This document shows positions 1 to 8,828 of a DNA stretch of 64,000 nucleotides, in pieces. The notes below the pieces were generated by a model. The model searched no databases, was not told the DNA's origin, and saw only the letters and a list, made by a program, of their open reading frames with translations. The stretch comes from Methylocystis sp. SC2 (lineage in GTDB: Bacteria; Pseudomonadota; Alphaproteobacteria; Rhizobiales; Beijerinckiaceae), in the NCBI RefSeq assembly GCF_000304315.1, contig NC_018485.1, positions 1,272,501 through 1,336,500 on the forward strand. Reading direction: 5' to 3'. The translations under genes were made by a program, and so were the position numbers. Numbering within the stretch: the stretch's first letter is position 1; each line of letters begins with the position of its first letter.

Positions 1-473
1 ACATAGATCATCTTTGGATTAGGCGTCCGGTTTGAGAACGCAGCCTCGTCGCTATTATCTACGCTTACATCCGCATCTATTTCAATCCTGCTTTTCTCGT
101 CAGTCTTTCTTGTTATGTTTGAAACAGAAGGATTAATAGACAGTATCTCTGGCTCAATGCCGCTGGATTGCAGCTTAATGTGATACGGAGCCTTGGTCTT
201 GTGTATAGACACTTGTTCAACATAAGTCGCACTGTCAAAAACCTCGCTTCCGCGATGGATATCAATTGCGCTTTCTGCTTTCCTGTCCTTATAAAAATTT
301 ATATGCACATATATAAAGTCTTCAACAATGCGAATCTCATTTGTATAAAATACGCCCGGCACATATTTGTTAACTTCGGATTTAATCTCTAACCAATTTG
401 TGCTCGCAACGGCGGAGACGGCTCCCGCAAGGGCAGTTATCGCGGCTATCAATTTCAGAAAAAAATCTTTCAT
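1..473 (-). CDS. Hypothetical membrane-anchored protein, 3' end beyond the window
   Basis: An uninterrupted minus-strand frame of about 157 codons runs from an ATG at 473 off the left edge. A good ribosome-binding sequence (GTGAGG) sits 5-10 bases before the ATG. The N-terminus (MKDFFLKLIAAITALAGAV) is hydrophobic and looks like a signal anchor or signal peptide; the remainder is a polar, soluble-looking domain rich in Ile, Asp, Glu and Lys, with no motif I recognise. Base composition is clearly more AT-rich than the housekeeping genes after 1.9 kb, consistent with accessory DNA next to the tRNA-Val integration site. Function unknown; the C-terminus is not visible. Confidence 0.55.
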   Translation of the reverse strand, partial: MKDFFLKLIAAITALAGAVSAVASTNWLEIKSEVNKYVPGVFYTNEIRIVEDFIYVHINFYKDRKAESAIDIHRGSEVFDSATYVEQVSIHKTKAPYHIKLQSSGIEPEILSINPSVSNITRKTDEKSRIEIDADVSVDNSDEAAFSNRTPNPKMIY

Positions 474-754
474 TGCAACCTCACTCGTAAACAAACCAAG
501 CAATTCTTTCTGGACTGAGTATGGCTCGCAGGTGCGAGAGGGCGAGTCGATATGACCTCTGCGGCGATCAGCGTCTCATCCCATAATTAGATGATAGTAG
601 TCGACTCTCGCGGGTGCGAGCAAGAAGAGCGTCGACTGCTTGATATCTCCTCTCCGCCATCGTTTTTTGCTGATCAGGCTCGCATCACGCGAGAGAGCAG
701 TAGCGAACGATGTTGGGAGTAGCGCTGGCCGCTTCTTGGCGTCTGTTACGTGTT

Positions 755-804
755 AATGGTGGGCGGCACAGGGATTGAACCTGTGACCCCTCCCGTGTGA
801 AGGG
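755..804 (-). repeat. att-like repeat: truncated tRNA-Val 3' segment
   Basis: Exact 50-base copy of 1719-1768. Bases 757-804 correspond to the CCA end, acceptor 3' strand, T-arm, variable region and part of the anticodon arm of tRNA-Val. Sequence identity stops at 805, so no D-arm or 5' acceptor strand is present and the fragment cannot be a functional tRNA. Read as the distal attachment site of the element. Confidence 0.75.
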
Positions 805-898
805 GCTCGGGCAGCTTTCGTATGTTTTTGATCTACAACTGACTACAGAAAATCCAGGGCCTTGATTATTGTCGTAGCCTGTCGTAGGCCGACAAAAT

Positions 899-946
899 GG
901 TCCGGATTTGCCGGACTAAACGATCGTAGTCCGGCAAATCCGGACT
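899..946. promoter_or_regulatory. Two 19-bp palindromes, AGTCCGG-N5-CCGGACT type
   Basis: 899-917 reads GGTCCGG-ATTTG-CCGGACT and 928-946 reads AGTCCGG-CAAAT-CCGGACT. They are also arranged head to head: 901-918 and 927-944 form a perfect 18-bp inverted repeat with an 8-bp spacer. A third copy is at 1642-1660. Their position inside both ends of the element suggests operator or recombinase arm sites; the role is inferred. Confidence 0.5.
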
Positions 947-1018
947 GGATGTTAAAGTGGCACAGGTCCGTTACGATTTGTGGCCGAGGCAAAGTCGGCC
1001 CTCACTACGTTCCGGTTC

Positions 1019-1405
1019 TCATTTTCCCTGCTTTTCCGCCTCGGATAGCGCAGCAAGGATTTTAATTGCGGCGTCGTGAGGAATGATCTTTTTGAACTGA
1101 AAAAGCACCATGCCGGGCTGCCCAGTCGCCTCTTCCATCGTCCAGGCAGCCGCCGTGCTGTTTTTCGCCGCGATCTCCGGCGCCAGCTCCTCCGGCGGCA
1201 TCTTCAGAGCGTCAGCAATCAGCTTGAGCATGCGCGGCTCGGGTTTGGCCCTGTTATTAACATAGGCGCTGATCCGATCCTTTCCGACAACCACTTCGTA
1301 GCCTCGAGCGTCCGTCTTCGTCTCATTCCAAACGAGTCGGGCTAGGTCAGACTGTGACATATTTCGCTCAAGTAGGATTCGCCTCAACCGATCTCCAAAG
1401 GTCAT
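1019..1405 (-). CDS. XRE-family helix-turn-helix transcriptional regulator
   Basis: A 128-residue protein with a Cro/CI-type helix-turn-helix near residues 5-65: GDRLRRILLERNMSQSDLAR, then a recognition-helix region containing VGKDRISAYVNNRAKPE. The C-terminal half has no recognised domain. The frame is open further upstream, but the ATG at 1405 has a GGAG ribosome-binding sequence at good spacing and gives the standard start of such regulators. It is the only convincing gene between the tRNA-Val repeats, so it is probably the repressor of the element. The three AGTCCGG-type palindromes nearby are candidate operators. Target genes are not visible in this window. Confidence 0.7.
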   Translation of the reverse strand: MTFGDRLRRILLERNMSQSDLARLVWNETKTDARGYEVVVGKDRISAYVNNRAKPEPRMLKLIADALKMPPEELAPEIAAKNSTAAAWTMEEATGQPGMVLFQFKKIIPHDAAIKILAALSEAEKQGK

Positions 1406-1718
1406 TATTGCTCCACAAGCTCTGCCATGAAAAATGCAGGAAGCGTGACTTCGCCATGTGTTCGTCTCTTCAATATCTCCGATGTGCCCGAAAGCTACAA
1501 AGCGGCGCCTCAGGTCGACCCGCCTACAAAACTGGGTCGGCTCTTGCGCCAGCAAAAACGACGGTGCATCCGCAAAGCGCTGGTCTTCCATACACACGAT
1601 CAGGAAAGAACATGACAGAGCATGACAGAAGTGGTCAAAAGAGTCCGGAAATGCCGGACTAAAAGGCAGAAACTGCCCGCTGTGCGATGTGCTTGAAAGC
1701 AGAAAACCTTTTGATTTC
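1406..1718. other. Upstream region of the XRE gene, no gene seen
   Basis: About 310 bases between the regulator start and the right repeat. It contains the third AGTCCGG-N5-CCGGACT palindrome (1642-1660) and a short tandem repeat of CATGACAGA just before it (around 1608-1630). Open frames here lack plausible starts and protein-like composition. Confidence 0.5.
1642..1660. promoter_or_regulatory. Third copy of the 19-bp palindrome
   Basis: AGTCCGG-AAATG-CCGGACT, 58 bases inside the right att-like repeat. Arms are identical to the copy at 928-946 while the 5-base centre differs, the pattern expected for a dimeric binding site. Confidence 0.5.
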
Positions 1719-1768
1719 AATGGTGGGCGGCACAGGGATTGAACCTGTGACCCCTCCCGTGTGAAGGG
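1719..1768 (-). repeat. att-like repeat within the intact tRNA-Val gene
   Basis: Identical to 755-804; two bases precede the CCA end and the repeat ends in the anticodon arm. This copy belongs to the complete tRNA gene, so it is the integration-proximal att site. Confidence 0.75.
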
Positions 1769-1795
1769 AGTGCTCTCCCGCTGAGCTAGCCGCCC
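1721..1795 (-). tRNA. tRNA-Val (anticodon CAC)
   Basis: Complete cloverleaf on the minus strand: acceptor GGGCGGC pairs with GCCGCCC, D-arm contains TAGCTCAGCGGGAGAGC, anticodon stem CTCCC/GGGAG holds the loop TTCACAC (anticodon CAC), the T-arm contains GGTTCAATCC, and CCA is encoded. Its 3' part is duplicated at 755-804, showing that this gene has been used as an integration site. Confidence 0.95.
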
Positions 1796-1942
1796 GTCGC
1801 CATCGGCGATCGATCCTCCTCGTGTAGGAGAGCCCGGCGCCTTCCGTCAAGATCGGAGATCGCCTTTGGCGTCGCAGATCGCCCTGGCCGCCGCCGAGGC
1901 TCAAGCCTGGGCCGAGCCGCCGCGTCCCGCGCCCCCGGCCGC

Positions 1943-2494
1943 TCACGGCGGGGTCCACTCCTTCGAAAGAACGCGGCGCACCATCGGCTCGAAGGTCGCG
2001 AGCGGCTCATTCTTGTAGGCGGGATCGAAGGACACTTCGTCATATTTGGCGCAGAACTCGATCGTCTGCTCATAGGCCGGGTCCGAGCGGAATTTGTCGC
2101 GGGCGTTCGGATCGAGGCCAAGGTGCGCGGCGTAGAAATAGGTCTGGAACAGGCCGTGCTGCGCCAGCATCCAGTAATTGTCGCGGCTGATGAAGGGCCT
2201 CAGGATCGCGGCGATCACCTCGCCATGATTGAAAGGTCCAAGCGTTTCGCACGCGTCATGCAGCAGCGCGACGACCACATATTCCTCGTCCTTGCCGTCG
2301 CGCAGCGCGCGCGTCGCCGATTGCAGACAATGATCGCAGCGCGTGATGTTATAGGCCGTGTCCTTGCTCAGATCCCGCAACAGTCCAAAGAGCCGGTCCG
2401 GCAGTTCCTTGAGCGTATGCTCGTGAACCTGTTTGAGGATCTGAAAATCTTCGTCGGTGCCCTGGTCCATCCGCGTGAAGTGCATTTTCTCCAT
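1943..2494 (-). CDS. HD-domain protein, PhnZ-like
   Basis: 183 residues. The HD signature is present: an early His (CDHCLQ), then VVALLHDACETLG with NHGEVIAAIL after it, and later His/Asp ligands around MLAQHGLFQTYF and KYDEVSFDPAY. This spacing and the FDPAY...FEPMVRRV ending resemble the HD oxygenase/phosphohydrolase family that includes PhnZ, which uses a di-iron centre; the substrate here is unknown. The ATG at 2494 is preceded by GGAAAGG. Full length for this family. It lies between tRNA-Val and the gph-like gene on the same strand, with a 63-base gap to it. Confidence 0.7.
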   Translation of the reverse strand: MEKMHFTRMDQGTDEDFQILKQVHEHTLKELPDRLFGLLRDLSKDTAYNITRCDHCLQSATRALRDGKDEEYVVVALLHDACETLGPFNHGEVIAAILRPFISRDNYWMLAQHGLFQTYFYAAHLGLDPNARDKFRSDPAYEQTIEFCAKYDEVSFDPAYKNEPLATFEPMVRRVLSKEWTPP

Positions 2495-2557
2495 ATTGCG
2501 AGCCTTTCCCGGAACTTGCGCGGCGCCGGCCTCGACGGCGAAGCGGGGCTCAAAAGA

Positions 2558-3262
2558 TCAAGACGCCTCAATCGCGCGGTGGAACAGCGCCTCGTCCAGC
2601 GAGGCGACCGCGTCCCACAGCTCGTCGAAATGCGAAATCACGCGATCGGGCGAAAACGCCGCGACCGGCGTGTCGGTATAGCCGAAATCCACCGCCACCG
2701 ACGGCGTTCCGGCGGCGCGGGCGGTGTCGATGTCGGTCTTGGAATCTCCGACCATCACCGCGCGCCTTGGGTCGCCGTCCGCCGCCTCGACCGTCAGCCA
2801 CAGCGTGCGCGGATCGGGCTTGTGCATGGGAAAGCTGCCGCGGCCGCAGATCGCCGCGAAGCGGTCCGCCGCCGAGAGTTTTTGCAACAGCAGCCGCGCC
2901 AGTTCTTCAGGCTTGTTGGTGCAGACGGCGAGGCGAAAGCCCGCGGCCTTGAACCGGTCGAGCGCGGCGAGCGCGCCGGGAAACAGCATGCTCTCGTCGG
3001 CGATATGCGCCTCGTAGTAGACAAGAAAGTCGCGCACCAGCGCCTCCGTGCGCTCCGGATCGAGCGCCGCGCCATGATGGGCGAAGCCGCGCTCGATCAG
3101 CGCCCGCGCGCCGGCGCCGACGAACGGCCGCCCGGTCTCGAGCGCGAGCGGCGTCAGTCCCTCGCGCATGAGCAGAACATTGAGCGTGCCGATGAGATCA
3201 TAGGCGGTGTCGGCCAATGTGCCGTCAAGGTCGAAAACGAGAACAGGGAAGCGGGCTGTCAT
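2558..3262 (-). CDS. gph: Phosphoglycolate phosphatase-like HAD hydrolase
   Basis: A 234-residue HAD-superfamily phosphatase. Motif I is [10 protein letters not shown] (nucleophile Asp11, acid/base Asp13), motif II is in AVCTNKPEE, motif III is the Lys in MHKPDP, and motif IV is [12 protein letters not shown]. An alpha-helical cap lies between motifs I and II. Family members remove phosphate from 2-phosphoglycolate, a product of DNA repair and oxygenase side reactions. The frame is open to 3337, but the ATG at 3262 gives the canonical short N-terminus before the DxD motif. No strong ribosome-binding sequence is visible. Substrate specificity within HAD phosphatases is inferred. Confidence 0.75.
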   Translation of the reverse strand: MTARFPVLVFDLDGTLADTAYDLIGTLNVLLMREGLTPLALETGRPFVGAGARALIERGFAHHGAALDPERTEALVRDFLVYYEAHIADESMLFPGALAALDRFKAAGFRLAVCTNKPEELARLLLQKLSAADRFAAICGRGSFPMHKPDPRTLWLTVEAADGDPRRAVMVGDSKTDIDTARAAGTPSVAVDFGYTDTPVAAFSPDRVISHFDELWDAVASLDEALFHRAIEAS

Positions 3263-3391
3263 ACGCAGGGGGTAGCCGCGCGGGCCCCCGGGATCAAGCT
3301 TCGTTGGTTCGACAGGCGAATTTTGCCGCCTCCGCACACGCGGACTCTACGTGTAGACTGCGCCGACCGATTCGCGACAGGGAGCGCAAAT

Positions 3392-3790
3392 ATGCGTGGA
3401 ACGCGCCATTTCCATACGCGTCGACGTGCAGCTTTGACGGCCGGCGCGCTTATCTTCGCCCTTTCCGGGGCGTCGACGGCGACGGCCGGAAATTACGAAT
3501 TTCTGGCGGCGCCGCAGACGGATCTCAATCGCGTGTTTCGCCTCGACCGCTCCAATGGCGAGGTCGGCGCCTGCCAATACGGCTTGAAGGAAAGCGCAGC
3601 GATCGGCGTGACGCTGTGCTATCCGCCTGGCGAAGGCGCGCGCGCCGGCGTTTTCAGCGAATATGCGCTGGTGGCGTCGCGTCATACCGGCGAAGGCGGC
3701 GTATTCCGCGTCGATCTGCGTTCCGGCATGATGTCGATCTGCTTCGTGCTGAACGAAACATCGGTGGTCTGCACGCCGCCGGCCAAATGA
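3392..3790 (+). CDS. Small exported protein of unknown function
   Basis: 132 residues with a clear signal peptide: positively charged [12 protein letters not shown], a hydrophobic stretch [13 protein letters not shown], then a likely cleavage near STATAG. The mature part has four cysteines (CQYG, TLCYPP, SICFVL, VVCTPP), probably two disulphides, and a repeated beta-rich pattern. GGGAG precedes the ATG at 3392. Its stop overlaps the next start (ATGA), so it is translationally coupled to rpiA, although no functional link is evident. I do not recognise the family. Confidence 0.65.
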   Translation: MRGTRHFHTRRRAALTAGALIFALSGASTATAGNYEFLAAPQTDLNRVFRLDRSNGEVGACQYGLKESAAIGVTLCYPPGEGARAGVFSEYALVASRHTGEGGVFRVDLRSGMMSICFVLNETSVVCTPPAK

Positions 3791-4542
3791 GCGAGCGACT
3801 TGGCGAAGCGAATGTCCGTATGAGCGCCTTTTCCGCCGAGGCGATGAAGCGCGCCGCCGCGCGCGCGGCGCTCGAGTCCGTAACCCATGGCATGCGGCTC
3901 GGGCTCGGCTCTGGATCGACGGCGGCGCATTTCGTCGATCTTCTCGGCGCCCGCGTCAGGGAGGGGCTGGAGGTCGTTTGCGTGCCGACCTCCGAGCGCA
4001 CCCGCGCGCAGGCCGAAAGCCTCGGGATAACGCTCTCCACCCTCGACGAGACGCCGCAACTCGATCTCACCGTCGACGGCGCCGACGAATTCGACCCGGC
4101 GCTTCGCCTGATCAAGGGCGGCGGCGGCGCGCTGCTGCGCGAAAAAATCGTCGCCGCCGCCTCGACGCGCATGTTCGTCATCGCCGACGCGACGAAGGAA
4201 GTAAGAACGCTCGGCGCCTTTCCCCTGCCGGTCGAAATCGATCGGTTCGGCGCGCGCTCCACCATGCTGCACATCGAACGGGTCGCGCGCGGACTGGGGC
4301 TCATCGGCCCGCTGATGATGCGCGAAGCGGAGCCTGGCGAGCGCTTCATCAGCGACGGGGGCCATTACATCGTCGATTGCGCATTCGGCGCCATTGACGA
4401 TCCAGACGCCCTCGCTGCGCGGCTTTCGGCGATTCCCGGAATCGTGGATCACGGACTGTTCATCGGACTCGCAACGGCGATCTTCATCGCCGGCGCCGGG
4501 GGCGTGCGCATTCTGGGCAACATATCGGGCGACCCCTTATGA
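3787..4542 (+). CDS. rpiA: Ribose-5-phosphate isomerase A
   Basis: 251 residues. Converts ribose-5-phosphate and ribulose-5-phosphate in the non-oxidative pentose phosphate pathway. Family motifs are present: [16 protein letters not shown] for phosphate binding, [13 protein letters not shown], the acidic active-site stretch [29 protein letters not shown], and the C-terminal [12 protein letters not shown]. The ATG at 3787 overlaps the upstream stop; an alternative ATG at 3820 would shorten it by 11 residues and leave the domain intact. It is coupled by ATGA overlap to gor downstream, giving a three-gene operon. Confidence 0.95.
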   Translation: MSERLGEANVRMSAFSAEAMKRAAARAALESVTHGMRLGLGSGSTAAHFVDLLGARVREGLEVVCVPTSERTRAQAESLGITLSTLDETPQLDLTVDGADEFDPALRLIKGGGGALLREKIVAAASTRMFVIADATKEVRTLGAFPLPVEIDRFGARSTMLHIERVARGLGLIGPLMMREAEPGERFISDGGHYIVDCAFGAIDDPDALAARLSAIPGIVDHGLFIGLATAIFIAGAGGVRILGNISGDPL

Positions 4543-5912
4543 CGTTCGACTATGACCTTATCGTCATCGGCGCCGGATCCGGCGGCGTCCGCGCCGCGCG
4601 CGTCGCCGCCAGCCATGGCGCGAAAGTCGCGATCGCCGAGGAATTTCGCGTCGGCGGCACCTGCGTCATCCGCGGCTGCGTTCCCAAAAAACTCTACGTG
4701 CTGGCGAGCCGCTTCCACGATGACTTCAAGGACGCCGCCGGTTTCGGCTGGCGCGTCGGCGACGTGTCCTTCGACTGGCCGGCGCTCGTCGCCGCCAAGG
4801 AAAAGGAGATCACGCGGCTGTCAGACCTTTACGCTGAAACGCTCGCGAGTTCCGGCGTCGAGCTCATCCGCGCGCGCGCGACGCTCACCGATCCAAACGG
4901 CGTGCGTTTCTCCAACGGCCGGACCGCCCGCGCCCGCTACATTCTTATCGCCACCGGCGGCGCGCCGGTGCTCGCCCCCCACATTCCGGGCATCGAGTTC
5001 GGCATATCTTCGAACGAGATTTTCGATCTGCCGAAGTTTCCGCAAAGGCTGCTGATCGTCGGCGCGGGATATATCGCCGTCGAATTCGCCAGCGTCTTCG
5101 CGCGGCTCGGCGCGACGGTGCATCTCGCCTATCGCGCCGATCTGCCGCTGCGCGGCTTCGACGACGATCTGCGTTCGCGCGTCTGCGAAGCGCTCAAGAC
5201 GGCTGGCGTCGAACATCGGGCCGGCGTCCTGCCGACGCGCATTACGCAAAACGCCGGCGTTCTGAAGGTCGAGATGAGCGACGGCGCGCCGCTCGAGGTC
5301 GACTGCCTGCTCATCGCCACCGGGCGCAGGCCGATGACGCAAGATATGGGGCTTGAGGCCGCAGGCGTGGACTTACGCGAAAACGGCGCGGTCGCCGTCG
5401 ACGAGCGCTCGCGCTCGAACGTCGACTCCATCTACGCCGTCGGCGACGTCACCGATCGGATCAATCTGACGCCCGTCGCCATTCGCGAGGGGCAGGCCTT
5501 CGCCGACAGCGTCTTCGGCGCCACGCCGACGACGGTCGATTACGCATGCACGCCAAGCGCCGTCTTCACCACGCCCGAAATCGGAACGGTTGGGCTGACC
5601 GAGGCCGAGGCGCTGGCGCAGCAGGGCGCGATCGATATTTATGAGACGCAGTTTCGCCCCATGCGCGCGACGCTCTCCGGACGCGGCGAACGCGTTTATA
5701 TGAAGCTGATCGTCCACGGCTCGAACGGGCGCGTGCTTGGCGCGCATATTTTGGGTCCCGAGGCGGGGGAGATGGCGCAGCTCATCGCCGTCGCCTTGCG
5801 GATGGGCGCGACGAAGCGCGATTTCGACGCGACGATGGCCGTGCACCCGACGATGGCGGAAGAGCTCGTGACAATGCGCGCGCCGTCGCGGCTGCTCAGG
5901 CCGCAGGCTTAG
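4539..5912 (+). CDS. gor: Glutathione-disulfide reductase
   Basis: 457 residues, a flavoprotein reducing oxidised glutathione with NADPH. The FAD-binding GAGSGG is at residues 11-16, the redox-active disulphide at Cys42/Cys47 in [13 protein letters not shown], the NADPH fold at [15 protein letters not shown], the second FAD motif at YAVGDVTDR, and the catalytic His-Glu pair in [10 protein letters not shown]. The form KLYVLASRF after the disulphide is typical of alphaproteobacterial GR rather than lipoamide dehydrogenase. ATGA overlap with rpiA indicates co-transcription, so pentose phosphate NADPH supply and glutathione reduction share a transcript. Confidence 0.93.
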   Translation: MTFDYDLIVIGAGSGGVRAARVAASHGAKVAIAEEFRVGGTCVIRGCVPKKLYVLASRFHDDFKDAAGFGWRVGDVSFDWPALVAAKEKEITRLSDLYAETLASSGVELIRARATLTDPNGVRFSNGRTARARYILIATGGAPVLAPHIPGIEFGISSNEIFDLPKFPQRLLIVGAGYIAVEFASVFARLGATVHLAYRADLPLRGFDDDLRSRVCEALKTAGVEHRAGVLPTRITQNAGVLKVEMSDGAPLEVDCLLIATGRRPMTQDMGLEAAGVDLRENGAVAVDERSRSNVDSIYAVGDVTDRINLTPVAIREGQAFADSVFGATPTTVDYACTPSAVFTTPEIGTVGLTEAEALAQQGAIDIYETQFRPMRATLSGRGERVYMKLIVHGSNGRVLGAHILGPEAGEMAQLIAVALRMGATKRDFDATMAVHPTMAEELVTMRAPSRLLRPQA

Positions 5913-6006
5913 CGCGCGACATCCGCATCGATCCCTGTATGCGCGCTAACTTCTTGAACCAACGCACTTTCTATGCCGAACCGGCATCCGCTTCGGCGCA
6001 AATGAT

Positions 6007-7224
6007 TTAGGCTTCGATCCGCTGGCGCGGCGGCTGCGCCGCAACGGGCTGCTGCTCCGGAGCCGGAGCGGCGGGCGCCGGCGCCCATCTGTCGAGGAGG
6101 GCGCGAAGCTTGCGCCGCGCCGCGCCCGTCTTCGCCTCGGTGACCCGAGAGAAGAAATAGCCGGCGACGATGGCGACCCCCATCACCGAGAAGGCCACGG
6201 CATAATTCTGCGGGGTGGCGAGCTGCGTCGCCCAGTCATTCCCCCATGTGCTGCCGACCGCCGCCCGCGCGAAGATCAGGATCGGCATATGGATGCTGTA
6301 GAGCGAGAAGGAAAAATCGGCGAGCGTCTTGTGGAACTTGGGACGCAGCAGCGAAAAACCCTCGGACGGCCCGTAGCGGAAGGCGAGCAGGACATTGATG
6401 AACAGGCCGGACGCAAGGAGATCGCCGGCGTCGGCGAGCCAGGGATGGGCCTCAAGAAGATGGCCGCGCACGACCAGCCGGATGACCGCGACGACGGCGG
6501 CGTAGAGGATGAGCGCCTGCCAGCGCGAGCGGATCATCGGCCGGGCAAGCAGCGTGGCGAAGGCGCCGCCGGCCCAAAGAATATAGCCGAATTTGAACCA
6601 GCTCGCCGGCGTCGAGAGCGCCAGGAAGAGCGCCGCGCCGAGCGCGAAACCCAAAAAGCGCAGCGCCAGCGGGTAGTTGCGTGCGAAGGGCAACAGCAAC
6701 AGCGGAAAGGTGACATAGTACCAGAATTCGCAGGCGAGCGACCAGAGCGGCCCGTTGGTGCCGAAATAGTCGAAGGCGATGCCTTGCAGATTGAGAAAAC
6801 TCGCAAGAAACAGAAGCGGGGAGAAATGGCCCTTGAACAGCGGCCATTCGTAGACGCCGCTGCTGGCGAACAGCCACCTGCCGAGCGAATCGAGAACGAG
6901 CGTGAGCGCGACGGCGGGCCCCACGACGAGATAGATTCGCGACACGCGATGAATGAAGTATTCGCGCAGGAAGGGCTGGTTCTTGCGCACATGCGCGAGC
7001 ACGGCGCCGCCGACGAGATAGCCAGACATCACGAAGAAGGCGAGCACCGCCTGGTGCCCAAGCTCGAAGGCCGAGTAGAACCACCAGAGATAGGCGAGCG
7101 GCCCGTGCGGCGCGCTCATGATGTCAGCCTGGTTGGTTAACAGGTTGTTCGTGTGGACCGCCAGCACGACAAGCGCGCCGAGCCAGCGGGACGCCTCGAT
7201 GAATTGCGATAGAATGAACGGCAT
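6007..7224 (-). CDS. Acyltransferase family 3 membrane protein
   Basis: 405 residues with about ten hydrophobic segments. The N-terminus has the acyltransferase-3 (OafA/NodX type) pattern: IEASRWLGALVVLAVHTNN, then GHQAVLAFFVMSGYLVGG and a positively charged YFIHRVSRIYLV. Such proteins O-acetylate surface polysaccharides or other glycans at the inner membrane; the substrate here is unknown. The C-terminal about 40 residues are Ala/Pro-rich and probably disordered. The frame is open to 7344, but the ATG at 7224 fits the family start. It is convergent with gor, and its promoter lies back to back with the DAHP synthase gene. Confidence 0.8.
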   Translation of the reverse strand: MPFILSQFIEASRWLGALVVLAVHTNNLLTNQADIMSAPHGPLAYLWWFYSAFELGHQAVLAFFVMSGYLVGGAVLAHVRKNQPFLREYFIHRVSRIYLVVGPAVALTLVLDSLGRWLFASSGVYEWPLFKGHFSPLLFLASFLNLQGIAFDYFGTNGPLWSLACEFWYYVTFPLLLLPFARNYPLALRFLGFALGAALFLALSTPASWFKFGYILWAGGAFATLLARPMIRSRWQALILYAAVVAVIRLVVRGHLLEAHPWLADAGDLLASGLFINVLLAFRYGPSEGFSLLRPKFHKTLADFSFSLYSIHMPILIFARAAVGSTWGNDWATQLATPQNYAVAFSVMGVAIVAGYFFSRVTEAKTGAARRKLRALLDRWAPAPAAPAPEQQPVAAQPPRQRIEA

Positions 7225-7417
7225 CGCCCCGGTTCGCCCCCTCGCTCTCGGCGTCGCTCGCGCCTCGGCTTTATAGCGGGTCGCCCCCGGCTTCGCCAAA
7301 TCGTTGTGGCCAAGCGGAGGGTCGCATTGGAGGCGATAATCCACTATAAGCGCCGCTGGCGTCGCTGCGAGAACGACCCCAGCGCCTGTCGGGCCTGATT
7401 TTGCGGAGTTTTGCGAA

Positions 7418-8797
7418 GTGGAACGTTGGACGCCGGGCAGCTGGAGAAATCTACCGATCGAGCAGACGCCGGTCTATCTGGACCCGACGGCGCTCGCCGA
7501 TGTCGAGCGCCAGCTCGCCGGCTTTCCGCCGCTGGTTTTCGCCGGAGAAGCGCGCAATCTGAAGCGCCACTTGGCGGAAGTGGCGGCCGGCAAGGCGTTC
7601 CTGCTGCAGGGCGGGGACTGCGCCGAGAGCTTCTCGGAACATTCGGCGGACAATATACGCGACTTTTTCCGCGTCTTCCTGCAGATGGCCGTCGTGCTGA
7701 CCTACGCCGCCGGGTCGCCGGTGGTGAAGGTCGGGCGCATCGCCGGCCAATTCGCCAAGCCGCGCTCCTCGCCGATCGAAAAGCAGGGCGACCTGGAGCT
7801 GCCGAGCTATCGCGGCGACATCATCAACGACATCGCGTTCAACCCGCAGGCGCGGGAACCCGATCCGCAGCGCCAGCTGCTCGCCTATCGGCAGTCCGCG
7901 GCGACGCTGAATCTCATCCGCGCCTTTGCGGCGGGCGGCTTCGCCAATCTCGAAAACGTCCATCGCTGGATGCTGGGCTTCGTCAAAAGCAGCCCGCAAT
8001 CCGAGCGCTATCAGAAGCTCGCCGATCAGATCACGGAAACGTTGAGCTTCATGCGCGCGATCGGTCTCGACCCGGAACATCATCCGGAGTTGCGCGGCAC
8101 CGACTTCTACACGTCGCATGAGGCGCTGCTGCTCTGCTACGAACAGGCGCTGACCCGCATCGACTCGACGACGGGCGACTATTACGCGACCTCCGGCCAC
8201 ATGCTCTGGGTCGGCGACCGCACCCGTCAGGAAGACGGCGCCCATATCGAATTCGTCCGCGGCGTCAAAAACCCGCTCGGACTAAAATGCGGTCCGAGCC
8301 TGAAGCCCGACGCGCTGCTGCGCCTCATCGACGCGCTCGATCCCGAGAACGAGCCCGGCAGGCTGACGCTGATCTGCCGTTTCGGCGCGGACAAGATCGA
8401 GGACGCGTTGCCTGAGCTGGTGCGGGCGGTGACGCGCGAAGGCCGCAACATCGTCTGGTCCTGCGATCCGATGCATGGCAACACGGTCAGCGCCGGAGGC
8501 TATAAGACGCGGCCGTTCGATCGGATCATGTCGGAAATTCGCAACTTCTTCGCCGTGCATCAGGCGGAAGGCTCCTACGCCGGCGGCATTCATCTCGAGA
8601 TGACCGGCAAGGACGTCACCGAATGCATGGGCGGCGCGCGGGCGATTTCCGAGAGCGATCTGCGCGACCGCTATCACACCTATTGCGATCCGCGCCTCAA
8701 CGCCGAACAGGCGATCGAAGTCGCATTCTTGGTGGCCGAACTCTTGAAGGCGGAACGCGTCGCCCGCGGCGTGCGGGAGCAGCACGCGGCGGAGTGA
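7418..8797 (+). CDS. aroG: Class II 3-deoxy-7-phosphoheptulonate (DAHP) synthase
   Basis: 459 residues, first step of the shikimate pathway: phosphoenolpyruvate plus erythrose-4-phosphate. Class II (plant/Mycobacterium type) features are present: [20 protein letters not shown] near the N-terminus with the metal-ligand Cys, [55 protein letters not shown] and [12 protein letters not shown] for the other metal ligands. Start is GTG at 7418 with GCGGAG upstream. Normal length for the class. Monocistronic, with its own 190-base upstream region shared with the divergent acyltransferase gene. Confidence 0.93.
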   Translation: MERWTPGSWRNLPIEQTPVYLDPTALADVERQLAGFPPLVFAGEARNLKRHLAEVAAGKAFLLQGGDCAESFSEHSADNIRDFFRVFLQMAVVLTYAAGSPVVKVGRIAGQFAKPRSSPIEKQGDLELPSYRGDIINDIAFNPQAREPDPQRQLLAYRQSAATLNLIRAFAAGGFANLENVHRWMLGFVKSSPQSERYQKLADQITETLSFMRAIGLDPEHHPELRGTDFYTSHEALLLCYEQALTRIDSTTGDYYATSGHMLWVGDRTRQEDGAHIEFVRGVKNPLGLKCGPSLKPDALLRLIDALDPENEPGRLTLICRFGADKIEDALPELVRAVTREGRNIVWSCDPMHGNTVSAGGYKTRPFDRIMSEIRNFFAVHQAEGSYAGGIHLEMTGKDVTECMGGARAISESDLRDRYHTYCDPRLNAEQAIEVAFLVAELLKAERVARGVREQHAAE

Positions 8798-8828
8798 GCC
8801 AAGAGCCAAGCCAAGACGCGCGGGCCGG

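Larger units (their letters stand above)
755..1768. mobile_element. Mini integrative element in tRNA-Val, bounded by 50-bp direct repeats
   Basis: Two identical 50-bp segments (755-804 and 1719-1768) enclose about 0.9 kb. The right copy is the 3' part of an intact tRNA-Val gene; the left copy is a tRNA fragment without its 5' half. This is the usual result of site-specific integration into the 3' end of a tRNA gene. The enclosed DNA carries one convincing gene, a XRE-type regulator, and three copies of a 19-bp palindrome near the two ends. There is no integrase inside, so it is either a non-autonomous element or the remnant of a larger one. AT-rich sequence left of 755 suggests a second, tandem element extending out of the window. 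Confidence 0.6.

Noticed and set aside
2123..3391. Long plus-strand open frame covering the HD and gph genes
   Set aside because: It is the complement of two well-supported minus-strand genes and has an Arg-rich, protein-unlike composition; only its last 132 codons (3392-3790) have a ribosome-binding site and signal peptide.
6289..7140. 283-codon plus-strand frame opposite the acyltransferase gene
   Set aside because: Glu/Arg-rich shadow of a membrane-protein gene in GC-rich DNA; no start signal or family motif.
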